Below, one piece after another: positions 50,522 through 59,978 of a stretch of 64,000 bases of DNA; positions within the stretch are counted from its first letter, which is position 1; each line of letters starts with the position of its first letter. Location of the stretch: the NCBI GenBank assembly GCA_035516255.1, contig DATJAL010000035.1, positions 1 to 64,000 of the forward strand. Reading direction: 5' to 3'. The position numbers were made by a program, and so were the translations under genes. Source of the DNA: Chitinivibrionales bacterium (GTDB taxonomy: Bacteria > Fibrobacterota > Chitinivibrionia > Chitinivibrionales > FEN-1185). The notes beneath the pieces are model-generated. The model was not told the DNA's origin. It saw only the letters and a list, made by a program, of their open reading frames with translations, and ran no database searches.

Positions 50522-53257
50522 CTATTTTACCGACACGATTTTCACCACCAGCACTCCGGCGACGCGGTTTGTCTTGCCCCGAACGCGTATCACGTTCCTT
50601 CCGGTAAACGTGTTCAGCTTTTTTCCGCCAAGGTCGTACACGCAGACCGTGACCCTCCCGCCCTTAAGCTCGGCCGGCACGACAAACCTATCGCCCGTCA
50701 CGCTGTAGATGCGCCCGACGCAGGCGCCTTTCACGGGCCGGGCGGGCGGCTGTTTCACGACGGTGGCCGGCAACTTTACAAACGAATAATACTCCACCGG
50801 CGTCAGGGCGTATCCCTGCGGAGCGGAGCCGTCGTGCGTCAGCACAATGATGCTGTTCATGCCGCCCAGCCAGCACTGCGGGACGAACAGCGGCGGCTGG
50901 CTGGTGATCTGCCGGCCGAGGCAGTGTCCGTTCACCCATACCACTCCCTGGCTGTTTGTGGTTACCGCGGCGCTGAGCGTCCATGTTTCCAGGGCGTTGG
51001 ACGGCGGCGTGTAATTGAAATCCATGCGCCAGAGCTTGGGCTTGCTGTCGTTGGGCGCCGCTGACGCCGGAGCCCATTGGCCCGCCAGCAGCGCGGACCA
51101 GGCCGCCGGTGAAATGGTGCCCATCATGGGACTTTCGGCAACTCCGTCGAATCCCCCTTTGAACCGCCAGCCGGTCACCGCGGCACCGTTTATGGTCACG
51201 TTGCCGAATATGCCCGACCGCCACATGTTTTGCGGGCCCGTCGCGTACGAGCCGAACGCCTTGTCCCTGGTGTAATCAACGGCGAGCAGGGCGATGGTGT
51301 TGGCGCCCTTCACAAGCTGCATCTGGGTGCTGTTGAGCCCCACGTAGGAACCGTTTACAAACAGGATATACTCGTCCTGGACATTCGCGACACTAAGCGC
51401 GGCCGCTCCGTCCTGCTGCGCCGTGTAGGTCGCGCGGTACCAGCCGTAGCCGTTTGGCCAACCGTAATAGGTCATATCTTGCGGAGTTGCGCTGGTCTGC
51501 CACGATGAATCGTCGTACGCCGCGCCGGCCTCCGCGGCGGCCGTGGTCCAGGTCCAGCCCGATGAGAAGTTCTTCGCCGCAGGAGCGGCAGCGGCTCCGC
51601 CGGTGATCATGGTCCTTCCCGCGGACGTGTACACGATTGCGCGTCCGCCGGCCGAAGGAAAATGAATGTTCCGGTTTTCATCAACGTAATGCTGGCCGCA
51701 TACGATGAAGTCGCTGTCGGCCCAGGTCCGATCAGCCATGGACTCGTTCATGATGAGCAGGTGCAGCGTCTGGCCGTTGCCGGCATCGCACGCCGCCTCG
51801 AACACCGAATCTGCAGATGGATAGGTGAACAGCAGGCGCGCCTTGCGCACGAGAGCGTCCCATGTCCACGGCGATGCGGGCGGGGGCGCGGGCGCGGTGC
51901 TGAAAGAAAGCGAGAGCTCGCCGCTGCCCGCAGGCGGGCCGTAAAGAATAAGATAACGGTCGTTTCCCAGACCCTGCATGTCAAGCACGTTCGCCGCGCT
52001 GTAATCGATGGCGACGTTGGGCGTTACCGGAACGTCGGAAAGAAAATACGCGAACTTCCCCGGCGCAAGCGTTTCGGTATAGGTTGCCGGGACGGTGATA
52101 TTCTTATCTGTCCATTTTACGTTGAACGACACGGGCGATGCGGCCGTGTCCATGACAAAGGCGATCTTTCCCGTGACGGTGGTGTGCACCCATGACCTGA
52201 GGCCCGACGGAAGCGGGCCCACCAGAAGGCCGCCGTTCGAGGAAGACGAGAGGACCGCGCCAAACGTTTTTGCGAGCATGGCTGCCTGCTTGATGGACCA
52301 ATATTCGGTCCGAAACTGCCCCAGCTCGCCGATCGGTGCGCCGTAATCATAGCTCGTGATGCGCTGGTCGGAGCTGGCCGTGTACCCGAAATTCGTGCCG
52401 CCGTGAATCATGTACAGCGACATTCCGGCCGTGCCCGCCACAAGAATCTTCCATACAGCGCGGTCGACCCTTGCCGAATCGGAAAATTCGCCGTATTGGC
52501 CGATCCAGCCCGTCCACAGCTCCGAGGCGAACCATGGCGGCGGGCCCGGGGGAAAGGTGCCGGGATCGAATTCGTTGCCGTTGTTCGTGAGCGACCAGAT
52601 GTACGGCACCTCGAGGCCGAGTGAATACGCCTCGTCAATGAGATGTTGCTTGTACGCCGCGTCCGGCGACGGCGCGTAGTATTCGTTTTCGATCGCCACC
52701 GCGATGACGCAGCCGCCCCTGCTTATCTGGTGCTTTACGATGATCGGGAATTCTTTTGCGTAAAAGGTGTCGGCGCACTGGAGAAACTGCGCATTCGAGC
52801 AGCGGTAGAGTATGCCCGGCACGTCCACGGTCCACGGCGCGTTTCCGCCGAAGTCGATCTCCGCGCACACGTACGGGCCGGCGCGGACGATGGCGTACAT
52901 TCCCAGTTCCTCGATGAGCGAAAGCCAGGCGTCGATGTCAAGATTGTCCTCGAAATGGTACTGGCCCCGCACCGGCTCCATCAGATTCCAGTAGGTGTAG
53001 AACGTGATCGCGTTGAACCCGGACCGTTTTATCCTCGTCAAGCGGTCGCGCCACAGCTCCCGCGGAACGCGCCAATAGTCGATGTCACCGGAAAAAACGT
53101 AGACCGGGTTTCCCTTGACGACAAACCCGCGGTCGGTGTAGGTAATGGATGATGTCGCAACGGCCTTTTCGCGGTTGAGCTGGCCAAGTACGCATGCAGG
53201 GATGCACAACATTACAATAAAAACGCCGGCGATAGTGAACCTCATACCTGCTTTCAT
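50522..53257 (-). CDS. Glycoside hydrolase family 35 (beta-galactosidase-type)
   Basis: 911 residues, secreted (signal about 1-27). The GH35 TIM barrel covers about 40-370: FSGDIDYWRVPRELWRDRL, AITFYTYWNLMEP, IVRAGPYVCAEIDFGG, acid/base Glu in AIENEYY (E194 counted from the GTG two codons upstream) and nucleophile Glu in ASELWTGWIG (E248), then MIHGGTNFGYTA. Domains for galactose-binding-like beta-sandwiches follow (about 560-830, WYRATYTAQQDG, GVVWVNGHCLGRQ). The C-terminus carries a short sorting-type domain (VTVCVYDLGGKKLNTF). GH35 removes terminal beta-galactose; the setting suggests galactan side chains of pectin. Start at the ATG 53257 (AAGGTG upstream); GTG 53263 is also possible. Confidence 0.92.
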   Translation of the reverse strand: MKAGMRFTIAGVFIVMLCIPACVLGQLNREKAVATSSITYTDRGFVVKGNPVYVFSGDIDYWRVPRELWRDRLTRIKRSGFNAITFYTYWNLMEPVRGQYHFEDNLDIDAWLSLIEELGMYAIVRAGPYVCAEIDFGGNAPWTVDVPGILYRCSNAQFLQCADTFYAKEFPIIVKHQISRGGCVIAVAIENEYYAPSPDAAYKQHLIDEAYSLGLEVPYIWSLTNNGNEFDPGTFPPGPPPWFASELWTGWIGQYGEFSDSARVDRAVWKILVAGTAGMSLYMIHGGTNFGYTASSDQRITSYDYGAPIGELGQFRTEYWSIKQAAMLAKTFGAVLSSSSNGGLLVGPLPSGLRSWVHTTVTGKIAFVMDTAASPVSFNVKWTDKNITVPATYTETLAPGKFAYFLSDVPVTPNVAIDYSAANVLDMQGLGNDRYLILYGPPAGSGELSLSFSTAPAPPPASPWTWDALVRKARLLFTYPSADSVFEAACDAGNGQTLHLLIMNESMADRTWADSDFIVCGQHYVDENRNIHFPSAGGRAIVYTSAGRTMITGGAAAAPAAKNFSSGWTWTTAAAEAGAAYDDSSWQTSATPQDMTYYGWPNGYGWYRATYTAQQDGAAALSVANVQDEYILFVNGSYVGLNSTQMQLVKGANTIALLAVDYTRDKAFGSYATGPQNMWRSGIFGNVTINGAAVTGWRFKGGFDGVAESPMMGTISPAAWSALLAGQWAPASAAPNDSKPKLWRMDFNYTPPSNALETWTLSAAVTTNSQGVVWVNGHCLGRQITSQPPLFVPQCWLGGMNSIIVLTHDGSAPQGYALTPVEYYSFVKLPATVVKQPPARPVKGACVGRIYSVTGDRFVVPAELKGGRVTVCVYDLGGKKLNTFTGRNVIRVRGKTNRVAGVLVVKIVSVK

Positions 53258-53486
53258 GGTCACCTTTTCAAAAATGGCAAGGACCTGCGGGGAATTCTTT
53301 GCGACAGTCGCTCAATTTTCATCCTATTATGAATGAGTATCTTTTAATGAAAATATATTTCGATGCCACCGAAGACCTAAGCCTGATCGTTTTTCACTAT
53401 GTCATCCACATATTAAATCAACAGCCAATCCTTTCAATGGCGAAAATGGCATCATTTGAATATATTTTCTTTATAAAGGGGGGATC

Positions 53487-54848
53487 ATGCAATCAATCAT
53501 CATCTCAATTCCGCTATTCTTATTTATTATAGTCCAGATCGTCTTTCCCCAGCCTGAATTTTCACCCGACAGCATTATAAAGGTGTGCATGCGCGTCGCA
53601 GACTCCAGGCTCACGAGCCGCATGGACCGCGGCTGGCAGGGCGGGACCTACATGGACGGCGTCATGGCAATGTACCAGATGACAAAAAACGCAAAGTATC
53701 TCGACACCGCCATCGCCTGGGGCAATTATTACCAATGGATGCCCAACACCGACGGCAACGACGTCGGCAACCACGGCGACACCATTAAAAACAATTTCGA
53801 CAGCTGGTGCTGCTTTCACGCATATTTCGAGGTGTTCGAACAGGACACCTCGCCCGCCAATTTCTACAGGGTAAAGGCCGCCACGGTGGCCTCGAAATAC
53901 ATGGCGTATGTGGATCCGCCCCCGTTCGGCGGGAACAAAAACGACCCGGTGTGGCCGATCTTCGACCACCTTTACATGTCTGCGCCCGCCCTAGCTTATA
54001 CGGGCCATGTCCTGCACGACACCGCGATGCTCGATACGATTTACAGCTTCTACAAGAACAACGCCGACAGGCACCATTACTGTGCAAGGGACAGCCTATG
54101 GGGAAGCAATGTGTTCAACGTATGCTCGACGACGCCCGACATCCATTACTGGGCCCAGGGAAACGGCTGGGTGTCGGGAAGCCTTGGCCTCATCCACAAG
54201 AACCTTCCCAAGGGCCGCGCCGGCACCCAGTGGTTCGAATCCATGATCAAGGCGCATATCACCAGGCTCGTCGAGTTCCAGAACGACACCGACGGCCTGT
54301 GGCGCAGCGACATCAACCATCAGTCCGTATATCCCAGCAAGGAAACAAGCGGCTCGGTCTTTTTCCTCTACGAAATATTGTACGCGATCAACAACGGCAT
54401 TGTTGACAGAAACGCATTCGAGGGCGCCGCGAAAAAGGCGTGGACCGGGCTCTTGGGATGCATCGGGAGCGACAACCATATCGGCTATGCGCAAGGGGCA
54501 TGGTCGTCGCCCGGGCCCGTGACGGCCGGCGACAACAACGAATGGACCGACGGCGGGTTCTGCATGGCGGGGAACGAATTGTACAAGCTCATGGCATCGA
54601 CAAGTATATCCGTTAAACCTGTCGCAACAGGCGTTTCCGGGTCGTCAACGCGGGTCCGGTCGCTGAATTCGTTCGGGACCGGACGGATCGCTGTTCCGGT
54701 CGGCGCGCGCAGCTTGGAGATTTACAACATCAGAGGACGGCTTGTGTACGAGCAAATGCTTGACGCATCAGGAAAGCAACGGTTCCTTACCCTGCCGCAG
54801 ACGGTTTCCGCGGCCGGGGCATTACTCGTGAAGTTTCAGAATCCCTGA
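53487..54848 (+). CDS. GH105/GH88-type unsaturated glycuronyl hydrolase
   Basis: 453 residues with a signal peptide (about 1-21). The (alpha/alpha)6-barrel family pattern is visible: RGWQGGTYMDGVMAMYQMT, AIAWGNYYQWMP, WPIFDHLYMSAPALAYTGHV, HYWAQGNGWVSGSLGL, DGLWRSDINHQSVYPSKETS and EWTDGGFCMAGNELYKL. Such enzymes cleave the 4,5-unsaturated uronic acid left by polysaccharide lyases (YteR/RhiN type for rhamnogalacturonan). The C-terminal about 70 residues are a reduced sorting-type domain (RSLEIYNIRGRLVYEQML). GGGGGG lies 6-7 nt before the ATG. Divergent from the GH35 gene, so likely co-regulated in depolymerising pectic substrate. Confidence 0.88.
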   Translation: MQSIIISIPLFLFIIVQIVFPQPEFSPDSIIKVCMRVADSRLTSRMDRGWQGGTYMDGVMAMYQMTKNAKYLDTAIAWGNYYQWMPNTDGNDVGNHGDTIKNNFDSWCCFHAYFEVFEQDTSPANFYRVKAATVASKYMAYVDPPPFGGNKNDPVWPIFDHLYMSAPALAYTGHVLHDTAMLDTIYSFYKNNADRHHYCARDSLWGSNVFNVCSTTPDIHYWAQGNGWVSGSLGLIHKNLPKGRAGTQWFESMIKAHITRLVEFQNDTDGLWRSDINHQSVYPSKETSGSVFFLYEILYAINNGIVDRNAFEGAAKKAWTGLLGCIGSDNHIGYAQGAWSSPGPVTAGDNNEWTDGGFCMAGNELYKLMASTSISVKPVATGVSGSSTRVRSLNSFGTGRIAVPVGARSLEIYNIRGRLVYEQMLDASGKQRFLTLPQTVSAAGALLVKFQNP

Positions 54849-55180
54849 GCACTTTATCCCTCTTTTGAAGACCGCTCAATTCTTTTGATCCTGTTGTCCG
54901 CGGACGCTTATGCAGACGATTTCCCTTTTCATGGCGCCGCTTCCGTGTTTGCGGCTGTATTTGGTCTGATTCGTTTTCTTTAACAAACTTAAGCAATTTC
55001 TCTGCTTGCCTCTATTAATCTCCTGAGGTATTTTAAGAAATGTTTTTCCAATTTCAGGGGCGGCCTAAAAGCCGGGAGGGGACTGTTGAATTCATGAATT
55101 AAAGCGAATAAATCGTCCCATCCAAAACACTCCTTCCAATTCTTTAAAAGATTCAATTCTTATCGCCTAATGGAGGCGCT
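54849..55180. other. Intergenic region
   Basis: About 330 bp between the GH105 gene and the lipoprotein gene. A minus-strand frame (54787-54996) overlaps the end of the hydrolase gene and is not convincing. No RNA gene or strong hairpin is seen; the promoter of the downstream operon should lie in the AT-rich last 150 bp. Confidence 0.4.
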
Positions 55181-55765
55181 ATGCGGCAGATAACGATAAT
55201 TGCAGCGGCAATAAGCATCTTGCTAATCGTTCAGCAGTGCAGCAACAATGCATCCCTAAATGTCTTCAATGGAAGGATGGAAACACAGGTCTTCCCAATC
55301 GATACGCAATATAATTTTTCCCCGTTTACATATCATTTGTATGCCGATACGGTTACCTGGGTGTATCAATACCCCCCGGGAGGAGGCACCCGTGCGAGCA
55401 TCATTATAAAAGGGAATGATTCAATATTCACGGGACGAACGTTTTACGGAACTATCGTCACCAGCCCGGGAACGTTAATTGATACCAGCCAAATCCGGCT
55501 AAATTACCTTGATCTTGCGGTCGAAACGTACGCCGGCATCGTTCACCTGCCGCTTACCTTCAACAATGTCGGCGGATTCATCGACACCGTGCTCGTCGAC
55601 ACCTCTCGTACGTCCGGGGTCATACTCCCTGCGAGCAGCCGGCTCTTTGTTACGCTGGTCAACCTCACGCCCGATACCATTCCGAATATGCTTGATACCA
55701 CCCTTCAGTACCCGCTTGACACCATACTTTTGACCGATCCCCATGCGGCAGGAGGGCAACAATGA
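55181..55765 (+). CDS. Lipoprotein coupled to an outer-membrane-type protein
   Basis: 194 residues with a lipobox-like end to the signal peptide (ILLIVQQC, Cys20). The mature protein is strand-rich with Thr/Asp-rich turns (FTYHLYADTVTWVYQYPPGG, IIKGNDSIFTGRTFYGTIV) and seems to be a single beta-sandwich. No family recognised. Its stop overlaps the start of the next gene by 4 bp (ATGA at 55762-55765), so the pair is expressed together. This lipoprotein/barrel coupling parallels the minus-strand pair at 4504-6566. Confidence 0.68.
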   Translation: MRQITIIAAAISILLIVQQCSNNASLNVFNGRMETQVFPIDTQYNFSPFTYHLYADTVTWVYQYPPGGGTRASIIIKGNDSIFTGRTFYGTIVTSPGTLIDTSQIRLNYLDLAVETYAGIVHLPLTFNNVGGFIDTVLVDTSRTSGVILPASSRLFVTLVNLTPDTIPNMLDTTLQYPLDTILLTDPHAAGGQQ

Positions 55766-58155
55766 ATACCGCTTATTTGCACCCGTCAAGGAGATTGCGC
55801 ACCATGAAGACCCTCAACAAGGCATGCCTGTTCTCAGCAGCGCTCCTTTTTCTTGCGGCCGACGCGTTTGCTTTGGCCTATTTTCCATCCTCCGACACGC
55901 TTAGTTTATCGATACAGAGGCCTGCCAATTATGAAAATTACGCCCAGCGGGGGACCTATGTGAACCCCTCGTGGGTGGGTGAGGTTCCCGAATGGAACTA
56001 TTATGACATTTTCGGGAATCATATCGTCGAAGGATTCTACCTTTTCGACATGTCAATGAACGGCAATTCGAACCGCGAGCAATCCGACATCGCGCTCTCT
56101 CCCATTCTGAAAAAGTGGCTGAACGGCATGGTGCAGGTCGGCGACATGGCCGATAACCGCGGGATCATGGTTTTGGCCGGCGACAGGGTGGCGACCCATT
56201 TTACGCCATTTACGTTCAATCAGAGCTTATTTTGCGGCGCGCGCATCGACGTGTTTTTTGACCTTCTCTACGGAATGAACTCGCTGACATTCATCAACTC
56301 GCGAATCTCAAATACGGGAATTTACGGCATGTATATGGAGAACTACGACATAGAACCCAGTTCCGACTGGCTCCATGGAGTTCACCTGAACAAGAACATC
56401 AAGGACATTTTTAATATCGGGGGCACGCTGATAGACATGCGCAATCAGGTCAACGGTAAGCCCGGCTCTTTGGCCGGTTCCTACGATTCTCTTTTTCCAA
56501 ATTCCGCGAGCGCGCTGCAAATTTACGGGCTCAACGGCAGCTGCAACCTTCCCACCCTCAAGGCGTACGGCGAATGGGCCCAAAGTCAGGAAGTGGTTGA
56601 CGGCTCTTTCAGGCCCAAGCCGGGCAATGCGGGCGCCGTTAACTTTCTCTGGAACGTTCTCGAGCCGTTGAAATTGGGCGGCGAAGGGTATATCGTGGAG
56701 TCGAGGTATAAAACAACATATTACGACCCGGCATGTTCCACCGGAGATCTTGCAAGCCAAAAATACCTGTATCAACTTGTTGAAGACAACGACGACAAGG
56801 ATCAATTTCCGGAAAACGGCCAGGAGGGCAAAATAAATTTCCTTCCGTACGGAGGGGGCGATTGGGACGGAGTGATGCCGGTCAAGTATGACAAGAACAA
56901 AAACGGCATTTACGATTGGGAAGAAGATTTTTTGAACTACGATTGCGATCCCCCCAAGTCGGACGTGTATTACGACCGGAACAACAATGGAGTTCCGGAT
57001 GAAATAGAAGACGACGCATACCCGGATTATCCCTATGTACCAAGCTACTATCGTTCCGGCGAGCGATATTTAAAGCAGAATGACAGGACCGGCAAATGGA
57101 TTGACACTGTCGTGAAGGATTCCGCCGACATCCCTTTCAACATGGAACGGCAGGTGAGCAAGGGGCTGTCGGGCTTTCATCTGTACGGCCAATATGACTT
57201 GCTTCCGAAACTCAGCCTGACCCTTGGCGGGATGGCCGAACAGAGTGAAGAGCGATCATTTCAAATGAAATATCAGAATGGGACACCGATCGGCTATGAC
57301 TATCTGCCTGAAAAGTCCATGGACCTTTACACCCTGCTGTGGTACCAGCACGATTTCACGGAAGAGAAAAAGCTCACCCTCAAAAATTATCTCCGTTATG
57401 TTCAGGACAACATCCCCAACCATTGGCTCACCTCCACCGTGGGCTATAATCTCATCCTGCATACGGATGCCGTGAATTACACCACCAATGTGGACCAATT
57501 GGATTACCGCGATGCGCTGGTCGAAATGCTGGTTGCGCAGTATGACATTTACCGAAACCGCGGCTTCAATTTCACCACGAGAGGCAAATGGGAATTCACC
57601 AAGCATTTCCCCCACCTCGACTTCAATTATCCCGAAGAAAACATTTCCTCGCTGACTCTCGTTAACAAATGCGAATATATATGGGCTCTTCCCTTTTTAA
57701 AAGACATGTTTCTCACCCCTAAGTATAAAAACATCTATGAATGGGACGATTACGGACCCAGAGGGGATGTGCGCATGGACTCCCTTTACCATAATAATAC
57801 CATGTCGAATAACGCTTATCTGGTGTACGATTGGAAGTTCACGCCGAAAACCTCGCTATCAACCGGCATCCAATTCGAGCTGTTCAATGACTTCTTTGAT
57901 CCTTTACAGAACTACTATCACGGAAACTGGACCCTTCAGTTAATGATTAAAGACAGGTACGCCGGCCTCAATATGATAGTGACGACGGGGGTTTCGTTGT
58001 ATAATTACGTCTTTTACAATTCCCAGGGGATGGTTCATCATCCTTTCAACAATCCTACGGAACCTGATCCGTACAGTAACCCGTATGGGGGGAACAGTAT
58101 AACGGATAATATTCAGTCATACTATTTATTCCTCAAGATCCACTGCGGGTTCTAA
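55762..58155 (+). CDS. Large outer-membrane-type protein with Ca-binding-like loops
   Basis: 797 residues with a signal peptide; the in-frame ATG at residue 15 (MKTLNKACLFSAALLFLAAD) may be the true start, but the upstream ATG overlaps the lipoprotein stop and suits coupling. Residues about 50-330 and 475-797 are aromatic-rich strands separated by turns, as in large beta-barrels, ending in Phe (LFLKIHCGF), the usual C-terminal signal of barrel proteins. About 385-430 contains two acidic loops, DKNKNGIYDWEED and DRNNNGVPDEIEDD, like dockerin/EF-hand or thrombospondin-3 Ca sites. Porin-like or assembly role; substrate unknown. 32 bp precede the TupA-like gene. Confidence 0.68.
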   Translation: MNTAYLHPSRRLRTMKTLNKACLFSAALLFLAADAFALAYFPSSDTLSLSIQRPANYENYAQRGTYVNPSWVGEVPEWNYYDIFGNHIVEGFYLFDMSMNGNSNREQSDIALSPILKKWLNGMVQVGDMADNRGIMVLAGDRVATHFTPFTFNQSLFCGARIDVFFDLLYGMNSLTFINSRISNTGIYGMYMENYDIEPSSDWLHGVHLNKNIKDIFNIGGTLIDMRNQVNGKPGSLAGSYDSLFPNSASALQIYGLNGSCNLPTLKAYGEWAQSQEVVDGSFRPKPGNAGAVNFLWNVLEPLKLGGEGYIVESRYKTTYYDPACSTGDLASQKYLYQLVEDNDDKDQFPENGQEGKINFLPYGGGDWDGVMPVKYDKNKNGIYDWEEDFLNYDCDPPKSDVYYDRNNNGVPDEIEDDAYPDYPYVPSYYRSGERYLKQNDRTGKWIDTVVKDSADIPFNMERQVSKGLSGFHLYGQYDLLPKLSLTLGGMAEQSEERSFQMKYQNGTPIGYDYLPEKSMDLYTLLWYQHDFTEEKKLTLKNYLRYVQDNIPNHWLTSTVGYNLILHTDAVNYTTNVDQLDYRDALVEMLVAQYDIYRNRGFNFTTRGKWEFTKHFPHLDFNYPEENISSLTLVNKCEYIWALPFLKDMFLTPKYKNIYEWDDYGPRGDVRMDSLYHNNTMSNNAYLVYDWKFTPKTSLSTGIQFELFNDFFDPLQNYYHGNWTLQLMIKDRYAGLNMIVTTGVSLYNYVFYNSQGMVHHPFNNPTEPDPYSNPYGGNSITDNIQSYYLFLKIHCGF

Positions 58156-58187
58156 GAGCGTAGTAAAAGAGATAGAAACAAATAATT

Positions 58188-59054
58188 ATGGCGAGGAATA
58201 AACTGGTTTACGTTATTTCGGCTTTTGTGCTCCTGTGTCCGCTATGTGTTCCGGCGATGGACAGCCTATCGCGGGAACTGAAGGTGATCTTTCCCGTGAC
58301 CTGCGTTTCACCCGGTTTGGCCAATGGCCTTGCCAAGTTGTTTGAAACACAATATAAAATACCCGTCAAGGTAATCTCCCTGTGCACCGGGGACGCCATC
58401 CATTTTATCAAGGAGCACGAAGGCGTCGAGGATGTTGATGTCATGCTCGGGCATGAACCCGACGAGGAAGCGCAATTCATGAAAGATGGTTTTGTGGTAA
58501 ATCTGCGCCCGGTCTGTTATTCCGATTTTGTCCTTGTGGGGCCGAAAGAAGACCCGGCAAAGGTCAAAGGCATGAAGGATGTGCTGAAAGCCCTGCAGCG
58601 GATCGCCGCAACAAAATCAAACTTTTGCTCTCGGGCGGACTCATCCGGCTCCCATGGCCTGGAAATGAGGCTCTGGAAAATGGCCAAGATAAACCCTGAG
58701 GGTGACTGGTATATTAAAACAAAGGTCGGGACATCGGAGACACTGAATATCGCCATGAGGAAACGGGCGTATTTTATATCCCATTGGGCGTCGTACGCGG
58801 AGATGCAGGAGACGGTCGATCTGGTGCCCCTGCTGGAAGACACGACGAAATTGTTCACGGATTACGACGCCATGGCGATAAATCCGGAGAGATTCCCGAA
58901 AGCGAATTATATTTCAGCCATGCTTTTCATCGGTTTTTTAACCTGCCCCGACATCCAGAAATACATCGGCGAGTTCGGCATAGAAAAATACCACAGACCG
59001 GCCTTCATCCCGCTGGCCGTGAAAGCCAATCAGCAGCAGAAGGGAAAGAAATGA
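58188..59054 (+). CDS. TupA-like (tungstate/molybdate-type) periplasmic binding protein
   Basis: 288 residues with a signal peptide (about 1-23, LLCPLCVPA). The class II binding-protein fold matches the TupA/ModA group: TCVSPGLANGLAKLFETQYK, VKVISLCTGDAIHFI, DVDVMLGHEPDEEAQFM, YSDFVLVGPKEDPAKVKGM, NFCSRADSSGSHGLEMRLWK, GDWYIKTKVGTSETLNIAM and NPERFPKANYISAMLFIGFL. No permease or ATPase gene follows, so either transport parts lie elsewhere or the protein acts as a sensor/scavenger. Its stop overlaps the next gene by 4 bp (ATGA). Tungsten or molybdenum supply would suit the low-potential redox genes downstream. Confidence 0.85.
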   Translation: MARNKLVYVISAFVLLCPLCVPAMDSLSRELKVIFPVTCVSPGLANGLAKLFETQYKIPVKVISLCTGDAIHFIKEHEGVEDVDVMLGHEPDEEAQFMKDGFVVNLRPVCYSDFVLVGPKEDPAKVKGMKDVLKALQRIAATKSNFCSRADSSGSHGLEMRLWKMAKINPEGDWYIKTKVGTSETLNIAMRKRAYFISHWASYAEMQETVDLVPLLEDTTKLFTDYDAMAINPERFPKANYISAMLFIGFLTCPDIQKYIGEFGIEKYHRPAFIPLAVKANQQQKGKK

Positions 59055-59977
59055 GCGTGAGGATCCTGCGTGCATTACTATTGTTCCTGCCTCTTATTCT
59101 CCTAAACGGAAATCTTGCTTATGGCGAATTTAAAGCGAAAAACGTTTTCATTGTCGTCGGCGATCAATTCCGGCACGATGAATCCTTCGGCGACAGGACC
59201 CATCAAAATGTCCCTCACCTCTGGAACGATATGGTTCCCAACGCCAGCCGCTGTGTCACGTTTTACGGCAACCCTTCCTACATGGCCCTGGTCCATCTGG
59301 CCATAATCACCGGCTCGTGGAAAGATATGCGGCGTTCAAACCCGGATGATGTTCCGGAGCAGCCCACCATGTTTGAATATTTCCGCAAAGGTCTTGGCAA
59401 GGACAAAAAATCATGCTATTTCATCACCAGCAAGCAGGAGCTCAATTTCCTGACCTACAGCAACAGCGACGAGTACGGCGAAAATTTCGGCGCCACCGCA
59501 GAATTCACAAAAGAGAAAAATAACGATGAAGAGCTCTGCACCAAGCTCTTTGCCTATATGAAAGCGAACCATCCCCAGCTTGTCTTTGTCATACTGGGCG
59601 GCGCGCACAGCTTTAATAAGAAACAGGTGCCGGAAGACATGGTCCGCTACCGCAGACAGCTGAAGGAGATGGATGATCACATATACCGGATCTGGACCAC
59701 GGTCCAGGCGGATCCGGTCTACAAGGACAAAACGGACTTTTTCTTCCTCAACGACCATGGCGACATCCTTTTGCAGCAGGACTGTGATGACGAATGCAAG
59801 CGGTATCTGGTCATGGTGGCGCTGGGTCCCGACATCAAGAAAAACTTTTCCACGGAAAACAAATGGAGGCAGATTAATGTCTGCCCCACGGTGGGCAAGA
59901 TTCTCGGCTTTTCCACCCCGAAGGTGGACAAAGACGCAACGATGATAGACGATTTCTTTCTGAATGGCGGTAACTAA
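59051..59977 (+). CDS. Exported alkaline-phosphatase-superfamily protein (sulfatase-like)
   Basis: 308 residues with a signal peptide (about 1-25, LLLFLPLILLNGNLAYG). The fold opens KNVFIVVGDQFRHDESFG (metal-binding Asp) and later has FFFLNDHGDI (Asp-His metal pair). At the nucleophile position the sequence is CVTFYGNPSYMA, where a Ser/Thr or the sulfatase C-x-P-x-R motif is expected; only GNPS remains, so activity is uncertain. A final His site near GAHSFN may complete a metal centre. Start at 59051, overlapping the TupA-like stop by 4 bp; a much longer frame upstream is the shadow of that gene. Member of the same operon, periplasmic. Confidence 0.72.
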   Translation: MSVRILRALLLFLPLILLNGNLAYGEFKAKNVFIVVGDQFRHDESFGDRTHQNVPHLWNDMVPNASRCVTFYGNPSYMALVHLAIITGSWKDMRRSNPDDVPEQPTMFEYFRKGLGKDKKSCYFITSKQELNFLTYSNSDEYGENFGATAEFTKEKNNDEELCTKLFAYMKANHPQLVFVILGGAHSFNKKQVPEDMVRYRRQLKEMDDHIYRIWTTVQADPVYKDKTDFFFLNDHGDILLQQDCDDECKRYLVMVALGPDIKKNFSTENKWRQINVCPTVGKILGFSTPKVDKDATMIDDFFLNGGN

Positions 59978-59978
59978 T

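Noticed and set aside
54787-54996. 69-codon minus-strand frame after the GH105 gene
   Set aside because: It overlaps the 3' end of the hydrolase, is basic and motif-free, and has no promoter or ribosome site.
58784-59050. Long upstream extension of the sulfatase-like gene
   Set aside because: This segment overlaps the TupA-like gene in another frame; the signal peptide and coupled ATG begin at 59051.
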